A DNA stretch of 64,000 nucleotides from assembly GCF_000717185.1 (NCBI RefSeq), contig NZ_JNYE01000050.1, positions 46,760-110,759 on the forward strand. The letters are read 5' to 3'. Source of the DNA: Kitasatospora phosalacinea. Lineage in GTDB: Bacteria > Actinomycetota > Actinomycetes > Streptomycetales > Streptomycetaceae. The notes below the pieces were generated by a model. That model did no database searches and had not been told where the DNA came from. It saw nothing but the letters and a program-made list of their open reading frames with translations. Shown piece after piece: positions 57,032-64,000 of this stretch. Within the stretch, counting starts at the first letter, position 1. The number at the start of each line of letters is the position of its first letter. The translations under genes were made by a program, and so were the position numbers.

Positions 57032-58104
57032 CGACCCCCGCCGCCGTCCGGGCCGCGCTGCCGCGCCTGCTGACCACCCTCGCCCCGTACCAGGCCGCCG
57101 TGGTGCGGATCGGCACCGCCGGGACGTGGGGCGCCTACCTGCTGCGCGAGTGGGGCAACCGGCGGGTGCTGTACGGGGACCGCTCGCCCTGGTCGGCGGA
57201 GCTGAACGACCGGCTGCTGGCCGACACCCACGCGTTCACCGCGCTGTCCTGGAGCGACGGCCGCTGGTGGTTCGAGGCGGTGTACCTGCTGGCGCTGCTC
57301 TCGGCCGGGGCGGTGGCGCTGGGCTGGCGCACCCGGGCGTCCACGGTGCTGTTCGCGCTGACGGTGCTGTCGCTGCAGAACCGGAACGTGTTCCTCGGCG
57401 ACGGCGGCGACAACCTGGTCCACCTGATGGCGATCTACCTGGTGTTCACCCGCTGCGGCGCGGTCTGGTCGCTGGACGCCCGCCGCCGGGCCCGCCGGCC
57501 GGGCAGGGACCCGGCCGAGTGGGGCGAGCCGCGGGCGCTGGCCGACGCGCTGGCCGCGATGCTGCACAACTGCGCGATGCTGGTGATCGCCGTCCAGGTG
57601 GTGCTGGTGTACGCCACGGCCGGCTGGTACAAGGTGCAGGGCGCCCGCTGGCAGGACGGCACCGCGGTCTTCTACCCGCTGGAGCTGGACTACTTCACGC
57701 CCTGGCCGGAGCTGTCCGGGCTGCTCGGCGGCAGCCTGCTGGTGACCTTCGCGCTGACCTACGGCACGGTGGCCATGCAGGTCGGCTTCCCGTTCTCGCT
57801 GGCCGCCCGGCGGCTGAAGAACGTGCTGCTGGCGGTGATGGTGGTCGAGCACCTGGCGATCGCGCTGCTGCTCGGGCTGCCGTTCTTCTCGCTGGCGATG
57901 GTGTCGGCGGACGCGGTGTTCCTGCCGACGGCCCTTTTGCTGAGGTTGGGGGGCCTGCTGGCGGTGCAGGGGCGGGCGGCGGGGTGGTGGGTGGCCCGGC
58001 GGTCCGGCCGGACGGGCGGGGCGGCGGCGGGGGAGCCGGTGGAGGCGGTGGCGGGCGGGCCGGTGGAGGCGGCGGGCGAGCCGGTGGGCGGGGCGGACGG
58101 CTGA
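57028..58104 (+). CDS. HTTM-domain (vitamin K carboxylase-like) membrane protein
   Basis: This is a 358-residue polytopic protein. The HTTM domain has VRIGTAGTWGAYLLREWGNR, LQNRNVFLGDGGDNLVHLMA and VLVYATAGWYKVQGARWQDG, then TAVFYPLELDYF, all characteristic of the helical part of gamma-glutamyl carboxylases and their bacterial relatives. The C-terminal beta domain needed for known carboxylation is missing; only an Ala/Gly/Glu repeat tail follows. It is coupled to DUF5819, a frequent partner. Activity and substrate are unknown. Confidence 0.88.
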   Translation: MTTPAAVRAALPRLLTTLAPYQAAVVRIGTAGTWGAYLLREWGNRRVLYGDRSPWSAELNDRLLADTHAFTALSWSDGRWWFEAVYLLALLSAGAVALGWRTRASTVLFALTVLSLQNRNVFLGDGGDNLVHLMAIYLVFTRCGAVWSLDARRRARRPGRDPAEWGEPRALADALAAMLHNCAMLVIAVQVVLVYATAGWYKVQGARWQDGTAVFYPLELDYFTPWPELSGLLGGSLLVTFALTYGTVAMQVGFPFSLAARRLKNVLLAVMVVEHLAIALLLGLPFFSLAMVSADAVFLPTALLLRLGGLLAVQGRAAGWWVARRSGRTGGAAAGEPVEAVAGGPVEAAGEPVGGADG

Positions 58105-58157
58105 CCCGGGCCGGACGACCGACGGGCCGGTGGGCGAAAAGTCGATAAGCTCGCGGT

Positions 58158-60308
58158 ATGTCCTGGTTCACGGCCCTGCGCGACACCGCGAAGGCCGGGC
58201 TGACCGTGGACCGCTCGCTGACCAACCCCAGGCGGGCGCTGCGCGGGGCGGTGGCCGCGGCGCTGGTGGTCTTCCCGACGCTGCTGCTGTTCGGGCCCGC
58301 GCAGGCCACCTCGGCCGCGATGGGCGCGTTCATCGCGGGCACCGCGACCTTCCAGCGCTCGTTCCGCCCGCGCGCCTCGCTGGCGCTGGTGGCGGCGGCC
58401 GGGCTGGGCCTGTCGACCTTCCTGGGCTACGTCGCGGTCGGCATCCCGGGCGCGTACCCGGTGCTGCTGGCGCTGTGGGCGTTCGGCGCCGGGCTGGCCT
58501 GGGCGATCGGGCCGACCGCGGGCGTGGTGGCCGCGAACACGCTGGCCGTGATGATGGTGGTGGTGCAGCTACCGGTGTCGGTGCCCACCGCGGTCGAGCA
58601 CGGGCTGCTCTGCTCGGTCGGCGGTGCCGTCCAGGCCCTGGTGGTCACGCTCTGGCCGATCGACAGCTGGCGGGCCCAGCGCGACGCGCTCGCCGACATC
58701 TACGCCGGGCTCGGCGACTACGCCCGCCGCCTGCGGCACGACCCGGTGGCGCAGGTCGACCCGGAGCCGTTCATCGTCGGCCGGCAGGCCGCCCGGCTGA
58801 CCGCCCGGCAGGCCCGGCGGCGCCCGCCCGAGCTGCGCGGGCTGCGCACCATCGCCGAGCGGATCCGCCCCGCGCTGGCCGCGCTGGCCGATCCGCGGGT
58901 CGGGGCCGCCGAGGAGGGCCCGGAGCGGGACCGGGCCCGGGAGGTGCTGGCCGCCGCCGCCGAGGTGCTGGACGCGCTGACCCGGGCGATTCGCAGCGGC
59001 GACCCGCTCCGGCTGCCCAAGGACACCCCGGGCCTGACGCTGGCCCGCCCCGGCAGCGGCAGCGGCGAGGACCTGCTGCGCGGCGGCGCCCGCCGCTCGG
59101 CCCGCCGGCTCTCCGGCCTGCTGGGCCGGGCCGCGGACCGGCTCGACCGGCAGGACCGCAGCACCGTCCAGACCCGCACCGCGCCCGCCACCGGCCTGCG
59201 CCGCCCGCCGCTGGCCAAGGTCGCGCCCGCCGCGCTGGCCACCGTCGGGCGGCAGCTGCACCGGCACTCGGCGATCTTCCACCACGCGGTGCGGATGGCG
59301 GTCGTGGTCACCTCCGCCTACCTGGCGTCCCGGCTGCTGCGGATCGAGCACGGCTACTGGGCGCCGATGACCACGGCGATGGTGATGCGCCCGGACTTCG
59401 CGCAGACCTTCAGCCGCGGCGTCGCCCGGGTGGCCGGGACCGCCGCCGGGGTGCTGCTGTCCACCACCGTGGTGCAGCTGTTCGACCCGGGGGACCGGGT
59501 GCTGGCGGTGCTGGCGGTGTGCTGCATGGGGCTGGCGTACCTGACGATGCGCACCGGGTACGCGGTGACCACGGTGGCGATCTCCTCGTACGTGGTGTTC
59601 CTGCTCGGCCTGCAGCCGGGCGACCCGGTGCAGCTGGCGGTGGACCGGGTGTCGATGACGCTGCTGGGCGGGTTCGTCGCGCTCGCCGCGTACGCGCTGT
59701 TCCCGACCTGGCAGACCGCCCGGCTGCCGGAGCGGCTGGCCGAGTGGCTGGCCTCGGCGGGGCGGTACGCGGCGGCGGTGTTCACCGCGTACGGGGACCC
59801 GGCGGGCGGGCACGCGGAGCAGGACGTGCGGCCCGCGCTGCTGGACGTGCGGGAGGCGCGCAGCGAGATGCTGGCGGCGCTGGACCGGGCCGAGGTGGAG
59901 CCGGTGCGGCACGACGAGCAGGTGCTGCGGGAGCTGACCCGCAAGCAGTTCGACAAGGCCCGCTCCGCGGTCGGCATGCTGGACCGCTCGACCGTCCTGC
60001 TGGAGGCCCACCTGCCGGGCGAGGACGCCCCGCCGGTGCCGGGCGCCGCCGCGTTCGGCGAGGAGCTGCGGGACGCCACCGCGCTGGCCGCCGCCGCGGT
60101 CCTGCTCGGCCAGGACGTCGACTTCACCCTGCTGCGCGACGCCCACCGCACCTGGGACCACCAGCTGGCCGCCCTGCCCCGGGACGACCGGATCGACGTC
60201 ACCCGGGCCGGGGCCCGGCTGGTCATGCAGGCCCTCACCGAGCTGGAGCGCTCGGTGCGGACGCGGACGCAGCCGGTGCGGGCCGAGCCCGTACCGTTGG
60301 GGGCGTGA
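58158..60308 (+). CDS. FUSC-family membrane transporter
   Basis: This is a 716-residue protein. Two hydrophobic blocks, each with four to six helices (~30-170 and ~375-515), are separated by a soluble helical region. Typical FUSC/ArAE features are LRGAVAAALVVFPTLLLFGP and, in the second block, HAVRMAVVVTSAYLASRLLR, EHGYWAPMTTAMVMRPDFAQ, TFSRGVARVAGTAAGVLLST. Members export aromatic acids or similar compounds or act as accessory membrane proteins. The next gene overlaps its stop (GTGA). Confidence 0.88.
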   Translation: MSWFTALRDTAKAGLTVDRSLTNPRRALRGAVAAALVVFPTLLLFGPAQATSAAMGAFIAGTATFQRSFRPRASLALVAAAGLGLSTFLGYVAVGIPGAYPVLLALWAFGAGLAWAIGPTAGVVAANTLAVMMVVVQLPVSVPTAVEHGLLCSVGGAVQALVVTLWPIDSWRAQRDALADIYAGLGDYARRLRHDPVAQVDPEPFIVGRQAARLTARQARRRPPELRGLRTIAERIRPALAALADPRVGAAEEGPERDRAREVLAAAAEVLDALTRAIRSGDPLRLPKDTPGLTLARPGSGSGEDLLRGGARRSARRLSGLLGRAADRLDRQDRSTVQTRTAPATGLRRPPLAKVAPAALATVGRQLHRHSAIFHHAVRMAVVVTSAYLASRLLRIEHGYWAPMTTAMVMRPDFAQTFSRGVARVAGTAAGVLLSTTVVQLFDPGDRVLAVLAVCCMGLAYLTMRTGYAVTTVAISSYVVFLLGLQPGDPVQLAVDRVSMTLLGGFVALAAYALFPTWQTARLPERLAEWLASAGRYAAAVFTAYGDPAGGHAEQDVRPALLDVREARSEMLAALDRAEVEPVRHDEQVLRELTRKQFDKARSAVGMLDRSTVLLEAHLPGEDAPPVPGAAAFGEELRDATALAAAAVLLGQDVDFTLLRDAHRTWDHQLAALPRDDRIDVTRAGARLVMQALTELERSVRTRTQPVRAEPVPLGA

Positions 60309-60961
60309 GCGACACCTCGGTGCCCCAGCTGGGCGAGCAGTACGACGACCTTGGCGACGACCGGGAGATCGGCGTCGGCCCGCACCCCGAGCCGTGGCCC
60401 GACGACCCCCGGCTGGACCGGGAGCTGCTGGCCGCCGGGGACCGCCGCAACGTGGTCGACGGCTACCGCTACTGGCGGCACGAGGCGATCGTCGCGGACC
60501 TGGACACCCGGCGGCACGGCTTCCACGTCGCGGTGGAGAACTGGCAGCACGACTTCAACATCGGCTCGGTGGTGCGCACCGCCAACGCCTTCCTGGCCGA
60601 GGAGGTGCACATCGTCGGGCGGCGGCGCTGGAACCGGCGCGGCGCCATGGTCACCGACCGCTACCAGCACGTGCGCCACCACGGCTCGGTGGCCTCGCTG
60701 GCCGCGTACGCGGCGGAGCGCGGGCTGCCGGTGATCGGGATCGACAACCTGCCGGGTGCGGTGCCGCTGGAGACCTTCCGGCTGCCGGAGCGCTGCGTGC
60801 TGCTGTTCGGGCAGGAGGGGCCGGGGCTGACCGCGGAGGCGTGGGAGCACGCGGCGGCGGTCTGCTCGATCGCCCAGTTCGGCTCCACCCGCTCGATCAA
60901 CGCGGGCGCGGCCGCCGCGATCGCCATGCACGCCTGGGTGCGGGAGCACGCCGCGTCCTGA
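60305..60961 (+). CDS. SpoU/TrmH-family RNA 2'-O-methyltransferase
   Basis: This is a 218-residue SPOUT methyltransferase. The motifs are NWQHDFNIGSVVRTANAFLA (motif 1, with the conserved N..R), CVLLFGQEGPGLTAEAWE (motif 2) and IAQFGSTRSINAGAAAAIAM (motif 3). It methylates ribose 2'-OH in tRNA or rRNA; the target is not evident. The GTG overlaps the FUSC stop, so the two are translationally coupled, though no functional link is known. Confidence 0.92.
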   Translation: MSDTSVPQLGEQYDDLGDDREIGVGPHPEPWPDDPRLDRELLAAGDRRNVVDGYRYWRHEAIVADLDTRRHGFHVAVENWQHDFNIGSVVRTANAFLAEEVHIVGRRRWNRRGAMVTDRYQHVRHHGSVASLAAYAAERGLPVIGIDNLPGAVPLETFRLPERCVLLFGQEGPGLTAEAWEHAAAVCSIAQFGSTRSINAGAAAAIAMHAWVREHAAS

Positions 60962-61021
60962 GCGCGCTCCCGCGGGCCGTCGTCCGCCGACCGCCGACCG
61001 CCGTCCGCCGACCGCCGTCCG

Positions 61022-62353
61022 TCAGGAGAACAGCAGCTTCCAGGTGTGCGGGCCGGGGTAGCCGTCGGCCTCGGCGCCGCTCCAGCCCCGGGCGCGCTGG
61101 AAGGCGGCCACGTTGAGGCGGTCGGCCTCGCCCCAGTCCCGGCTCGGGCCCTCCCGGTAGGCGGCGCCGAAGCCCTTGGCGACCAGCTGCCGTCCGAGCC
61201 GCAGCACGTCGTCGTTGACCTTGCCCGGTCCGAAGCGGTCGGCACCGGGGAAGGCCGGAGTCGGGGGCTGCGCGGGCGGCGGGGGCTTCGGGGTGCCGGG
61301 GGCCGGGGTGGCGGGCGTGGTCGGGGCGGTCGGTGTGGTCGGGGCCGGCGGGGTGGTGGCGGCCGCGGGCGGGATGTCCTTGCCCTTGTGGTGCACCAGG
61401 TAGTCCCAGGTGTCCTTGCCGGGGTAGCCGTCGGCCTCGGCGCCGCGCCAGCCCTGCGCCAGCTGGAACGCCTCGGTGGCCTTCCGGTCCGCCTCGCCCC
61501 AGTCCGGGCTGGGCCCCTCCCGGTAGAACCGCCCGCCGCCCCGCTCGACCAGCATCTTCCCCAGCCTGGTCACGTACGCGTTGACCTTGCCCGGCCCGAA
61601 CTTGTCCGCCCCGGGGAAGGCGTCCGGGTCGTCCGGCGCGGGCATCGGCTGGCTCAGCCCCTTGTAGCGGTACGGGAGGTAGCCGCTCGCGTTGCTCCAG
61701 TACGCGTACGGGGTGCTGCGCTTGGTGGTGCCCGGGCGGGTCTGCTCCAGGGCCGTGTACTTGGTGCGCGCCGCGTCGACCCAGCCGCCGAACAGGACGG
61801 TGTGCGAGCCGCCCTCGGGGTCCTCGGGGTTGTTGTAGACCAGCGCGTCGCCGGGCTGCAGCTCGTCCTTGGTGATCCGGTCGGCGAAGTCCGGCAGCGT
61901 CCAGGTGGTCTGGCTGCTGCCCAGGCCCCAGGCCATCGAGACGAAGCCCGAGCAGTCCTGGCGGTAGCCGTCCGACCAGTACTTGGCCATGCTGTACGGC
62001 ACCTTCTGGTCGACCCAGGTCTGCGCCCGGCGCAGGATCTCCGCCCGCGTGGTGGCGGGCCGGGCGGCTATCGAGCGGTGGGCCGGGGTGTCCGCGCCGT
62101 ACGGGCCGGCGACCTGGCCCTGCGGCGAGTCGGGTATCAGCGGGCTGCTGTCGGTGCGCGGCGCGGCCGCGGCGAGGGAGGCGGCGGGGCCGCCCAGCAC
62201 GCCGCCGACGGCGAGCAGGACGGCCGCCCGGCGGGCCCGGCGGGGGCGGTGGCGGGGGGAGCGGACGGCGTGCAGCCGGGCCCGGCGGCGGTCGGTGCAG
62301 CCGCCGCAGGTGCAGGAGTCGTCCGGCTCGACATCGCTGAACTCCATCAGCAC
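61022..62353 (-). CDS. Secreted NlpC/P60-like cell-wall hydrolase with two peptidoglycan-binding domains
   Basis: This is a 443-residue protein. The N-terminus has an unusual Cys cluster (CTCGGC) before a basic RPRRARRAAVLLAVGGVLGG segment that looks like an arginine-rich (possibly Tat-type) signal. The amidase/P60-like domain (~100-235) has the catalytic Cys in YRQDCSGFVSMAWGL and a His in GGSHTVLFGGW. Two repeats follow, each FPGADKFGPGKVN- or FPGADRFGPGKVN-like with DWGEAD and GAEADGYPG, separated by a Pro/Thr linker; these are wall-binding modules of Streptomyces hydrolases. GTG 62353 or ATG 62347 may be the start (AGGAAAGG upstream favours the former). Confidence 0.88.
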   Translation of the reverse strand: MLMEFSDVEPDDSCTCGGCTDRRRARLHAVRSPRHRPRRARRAAVLLAVGGVLGGPAASLAAAAPRTDSSPLIPDSPQGQVAGPYGADTPAHRSIAARPATTRAEILRRAQTWVDQKVPYSMAKYWSDGYRQDCSGFVSMAWGLGSSQTTWTLPDFADRITKDELQPGDALVYNNPEDPEGGSHTVLFGGWVDAARTKYTALEQTRPGTTKRSTPYAYWSNASGYLPYRYKGLSQPMPAPDDPDAFPGADKFGPGKVNAYVTRLGKMLVERGGGRFYREGPSPDWGEADRKATEAFQLAQGWRGAEADGYPGKDTWDYLVHHKGKDIPPAAATTPPAPTTPTAPTTPATPAPGTPKPPPPAQPPTPAFPGADRFGPGKVNDDVLRLGRQLVAKGFGAAYREGPSRDWGEADRLNVAAFQRARGWSGAEADGYPGPHTWKLLFS

Positions 62354-62480
62354 GGGGGTCCCGCCTTTCCTCGGTGAGCTCGCTGAGTGGGACTCACGTT
62401 CCCCGCGGGCGGTGGTGCGGACCACCTGATGGGGCGTGGGACAGGGCGGTTCGGGTGAACGCGCGCACCGCGGGGTCGGG

Positions 62481-62628
62481 CGTGGCGAGGGGCGAAACGG
62501 GGCCAAAGGGGTGAAAGGGGCGAAAGTGCACGAAATGGAAGAAAAGGTGATAAAGAGGAACGAATGGGAGGGAAAGGGAAGGATAGGGAAGATTCGGGAG
62601 GGAAGGGGAGGGCGGGAGGCGCGGGGAG
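62481..62628. other. Purine-rich tract upstream of the wall-hydrolase gene
   Basis: In this ~150-bp gap the plus strand is almost all A and G (e.g. GGAAGAAAAGGTGATAAAGAGG, written here only in part: AAAAGGTGATAAAGAGG at ~62542) and much less GC-rich than the rest. The transcript of the minus-strand gene would start with a pyrimidine-rich, unstructured leader. No gene or known riboswitch is seen. Confidence 0.5.
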
Positions 62629-63624
62629 CTACTCCCACTGCCAGCGGATGCCGACCTGGCCGGGCTGCTGGTCCGCGGTGAGCACGTGGGCGCTGGCGGA
62701 GGCGCCGATCCACAGCGGTTCGCGGTGGCGGTCGACCTCGGTGCCGGGGGTGCGGTCGAAGCGCTCGCACTGCACCGGCACGGTGGCGGGGTCGAAGTGC
62801 ACCTGCAGCACGTACTCGCGCACCGGTGCGGGGAAGAACCGCCCGTAGTCGGTGGTCGGGCCGGAGTCGGGGATCTGCACCTCGTACTCCAGGACGGTGG
62901 AGTCGCCGAGGGCCAGCGGCCGGTCGAGCAGCAGCTCGGCGACCAGCAGTCCGCTGAGCGGGCGGCGGCGGACCCGGCCGAGGCGGGCGTGCCGGACGGA
63001 GGTGATCTCCGGACAGCTCTCCACGCCCTCGTCGGCCTTGTGGACGACCACGTGCCGGGTGACCCCGTCGACGGTGGCGCGCACCACCTGGCGCATCCGC
63101 AGCAGGTGGCCGCGGCGGGAGGCGTCGACGTAGTAGGCGTCGTGGATGGACTGGCGCTCCAGCTGGCCGGCCGGCGGGGCGTCCAGTTCGGCGAACACCT
63201 CGACCAGCTCGGCCTGGCCGGGCCAGACCTGCTCCAGCCGCAGGCCGTCGGGGGCCGGGCCCTGGGCGACCCAGCGGCCGCGCGGGCGGGGCGGGCCGAG
63301 CAGGGCGGTGAGCGAGGTGTGGCGCAGGCCGAGGAGCTCCTCCAGCAGGTGGACGGCGCGCAGCGAGGTGGCGCGCTCGGGCTGGCTGCGGCCGCGCCGC
63401 CAGTAACTGAGGGTGGTGACGCTGATCCTGACGCCCTGTTTGGCGAGCGCGGCGCGGATCCGGTCCAGGCTCAGGCCGCTGCTCTCGATGGCGGCGTTGA
63501 GCACCTCGGCGAAGCCGCCCGGCGGCGTCGGGGGGCCGGTCGGCGGTGGCGGCTGCTCACCGCTGTGGTCGCGCTGGGCGACCAGTCGGAGCCGGCCGGC
63601 CTGCTGCGGTTGTTGCGAGCCCAT
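62629..63624 (-). CDS. XRE-type helix-turn-helix regulator
   Basis: This is a 331-residue protein. Residues ~35-95 form a helix-turn-helix (FAEVLNAAIESSGLSLDRIR, ISVTTLSYWRRGRSQPER). The remaining ~235 residues are a beta-rich domain (RQVVRATVDGVTRHVVVHKA, LLVAELLLDRPLALGDSTVL, REYVLQVHFDPATVPVQCER) common in streptomycete proteins of this kind but of unknown ligand. ATG 63624 begins MGSQQPQQAGR. It precedes the wall-hydrolase gene by 275 bp in the same orientation. Confidence 0.85.
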   Translation of the reverse strand: MGSQQPQQAGRLRLVAQRDHSGEQPPPPTGPPTPPGGFAEVLNAAIESSGLSLDRIRAALAKQGVRISVTTLSYWRRGRSQPERATSLRAVHLLEELLGLRHTSLTALLGPPRPRGRWVAQGPAPDGLRLEQVWPGQAELVEVFAELDAPPAGQLERQSIHDAYYVDASRRGHLLRMRQVVRATVDGVTRHVVVHKADEGVESCPEITSVRHARLGRVRRRPLSGLLVAELLLDRPLALGDSTVLEYEVQIPDSGPTTDYGRFFPAPVREYVLQVHFDPATVPVQCERFDRTPGTEVDRHREPLWIGASASAHVLTADQQPGQVGIRWQWE

Positions 63625-63822
63625 GCGACACCTTCCCCACCCGGCGGGTTCGGCGGGATCACCCCCGGCTCCACGGTGCTCGGTCGGTGCGTCGGTGGTC
63701 CGCCGCCGAGCGTGTGGGAACCCTATGAGGGTTGAGAGGCTACGTCATTAATCAGGACATATGACAGTGGTCACGACAAGCATTTCGCAAGCGGACCGAA
63801 CCGGCAACACTGCCGACACACA
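63625..63822. other. Leader region of the XRE-type gene
   Basis: About 200 bp, part of it less GC-rich (63730-63790, e.g. GTCATTAATCAGGACATATG), likely holding the promoter of the minus-strand regulator. No gene is supported. Confidence 0.45.
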
Positions 63823-63856
63823 GGTGCCGGGAGACCCGCGGAGGGCCCCCGGCACC
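63823..63856 (-). terminator. Terminator of the partial gene at the window end
   Basis: GGTGCCGGG (63823-63831) and CCCGGCACC (63848-63856) form a 9-bp stem 15 bp past the stop of the truncated minus-strand gene. Confidence 0.7.
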
Positions 63857-63871
63857 GGCGTCGACACGGGG

Positions 63872-64000
63872 TCAGGACACGCTGAGCGCGGTGTCGTCGA
63901 CCACGAAGGAGGTCTGCAGCGAGGAGTCCTCGACCGCGTTGAACTTCACCGTGACGCTCTGGCCCGCGTAGGCCGACAGGTCGATGCTCTTCTGGGCGTA
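63872..64000 (-). CDS. C-terminal end of a secreted protein (beta-sandwich domain), partial
   Basis: The minus strand reads [40 protein letters not shown], then VS and TGA at 63872-63874. This beta-sandwich ending ([11 protein letters not shown]....[13 protein letters not shown]) is common at the C-terminus of streptomycete secreted peptidases and glycosidases. The rest of the gene lies outside the window, so the enzyme class cannot be told. Confidence 0.75.
   Translation of the reverse strand, partial: YAQKSIDLSAYAGQSVTVKFNAVEDSSLQTSFVVDDTALSVS

Overview
The window is about 64 kb of very GC-rich DNA centred on a chromosomal replication origin. Gene order, frequent GTG starts, GTGA/ATGA overlaps, parS sites of the GTTTCACGTGAAAC type and clusters of TTGTCCACA DnaA boxes all point to a streptomycete (Streptomyces or Kitasatospora type, family Streptomycetaceae). 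The species cannot be named from the sequence alone. I see no CRISPR array and no insertion sequence.

Left arm (1-14054). The window opens inside murJ (lipid II flippase), followed by a membrane pseudokinase, the ECF sigma factor gene sigM, a frameshifted zinc anti-sigma gene, trxB with a sigma-R type promoter, and trxA. On the minus strand follow a GNAT acetyltransferase and the conserved origin-proximal block parB-parA, rsmG, jag, yidC, yidD, rnpA and rpmH. Eight parS-like sites lie here, four of them inside the sigM reading frame.

Origin (14055-17577). dnaA has a DnaA box just upstream of its promoter. The dnaA-dnaN gap of about 1.2 kb carries some 25 DnaA boxes and, at 17274-17310, a tandem box pair followed by GGCC and CTA triplets, which resembles the Bacillus basal unwinding system (DnaA-trio).

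Right arm, replication block (17578-28877). dnaN, a short 6-phosphogluconate dehydrogenase gene, recF, a dciA-type helicase-loader gene, gyrB, gyrA, a DUF3566 membrane protein, a cyclopropane-fatty-acid synthase and tRNA-Ile.

Right arm, accessory stretch (28878-34295). An antirepressor-like gene with three embedded DnaA boxes, a DUF6191-like protein, DLW-39, tRNA-Ala, a MarR gene with a disturbed 5' end, DUF5324, a cyclophilin gene with an internal deletion and a rhomboid protease.

Cell-envelope and division block (34296-47316). A second DnaA-box cluster precedes crgA (minus strand), a DUF881 gene, a small membrane protein, pabA and two class E sortases (plus strand). Convergent to these is the fhaA-fhaB-pstP-rodA-pbpA-pknB operon of Ser/Thr phosphorylation and wall synthesis. 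tRNA-Leu follows.

Far right (47317-64000). A phosphopantetheinyl-transferase relic, a NarL-type two-component pair divergent from a lysyltransferase-like gene, a rhomboid-like protein, a large SpoIIE-type phosphatase, a J-domain/rhodanese fusion, a DUF5819-HTTM pair, a FUSC transporter overlapping a SpoU/TrmH methyltransferase, an NlpC/P60-like wall hydrolase, an XRE-type regulator and the C-terminus of a secreted protein.

Three genes look damaged: the anti-sigma factor (C7 run), MarR (G-rich run) and the cyclophilin (internal deletion). The first two could be sequencing errors; the third is harder to explain that way.
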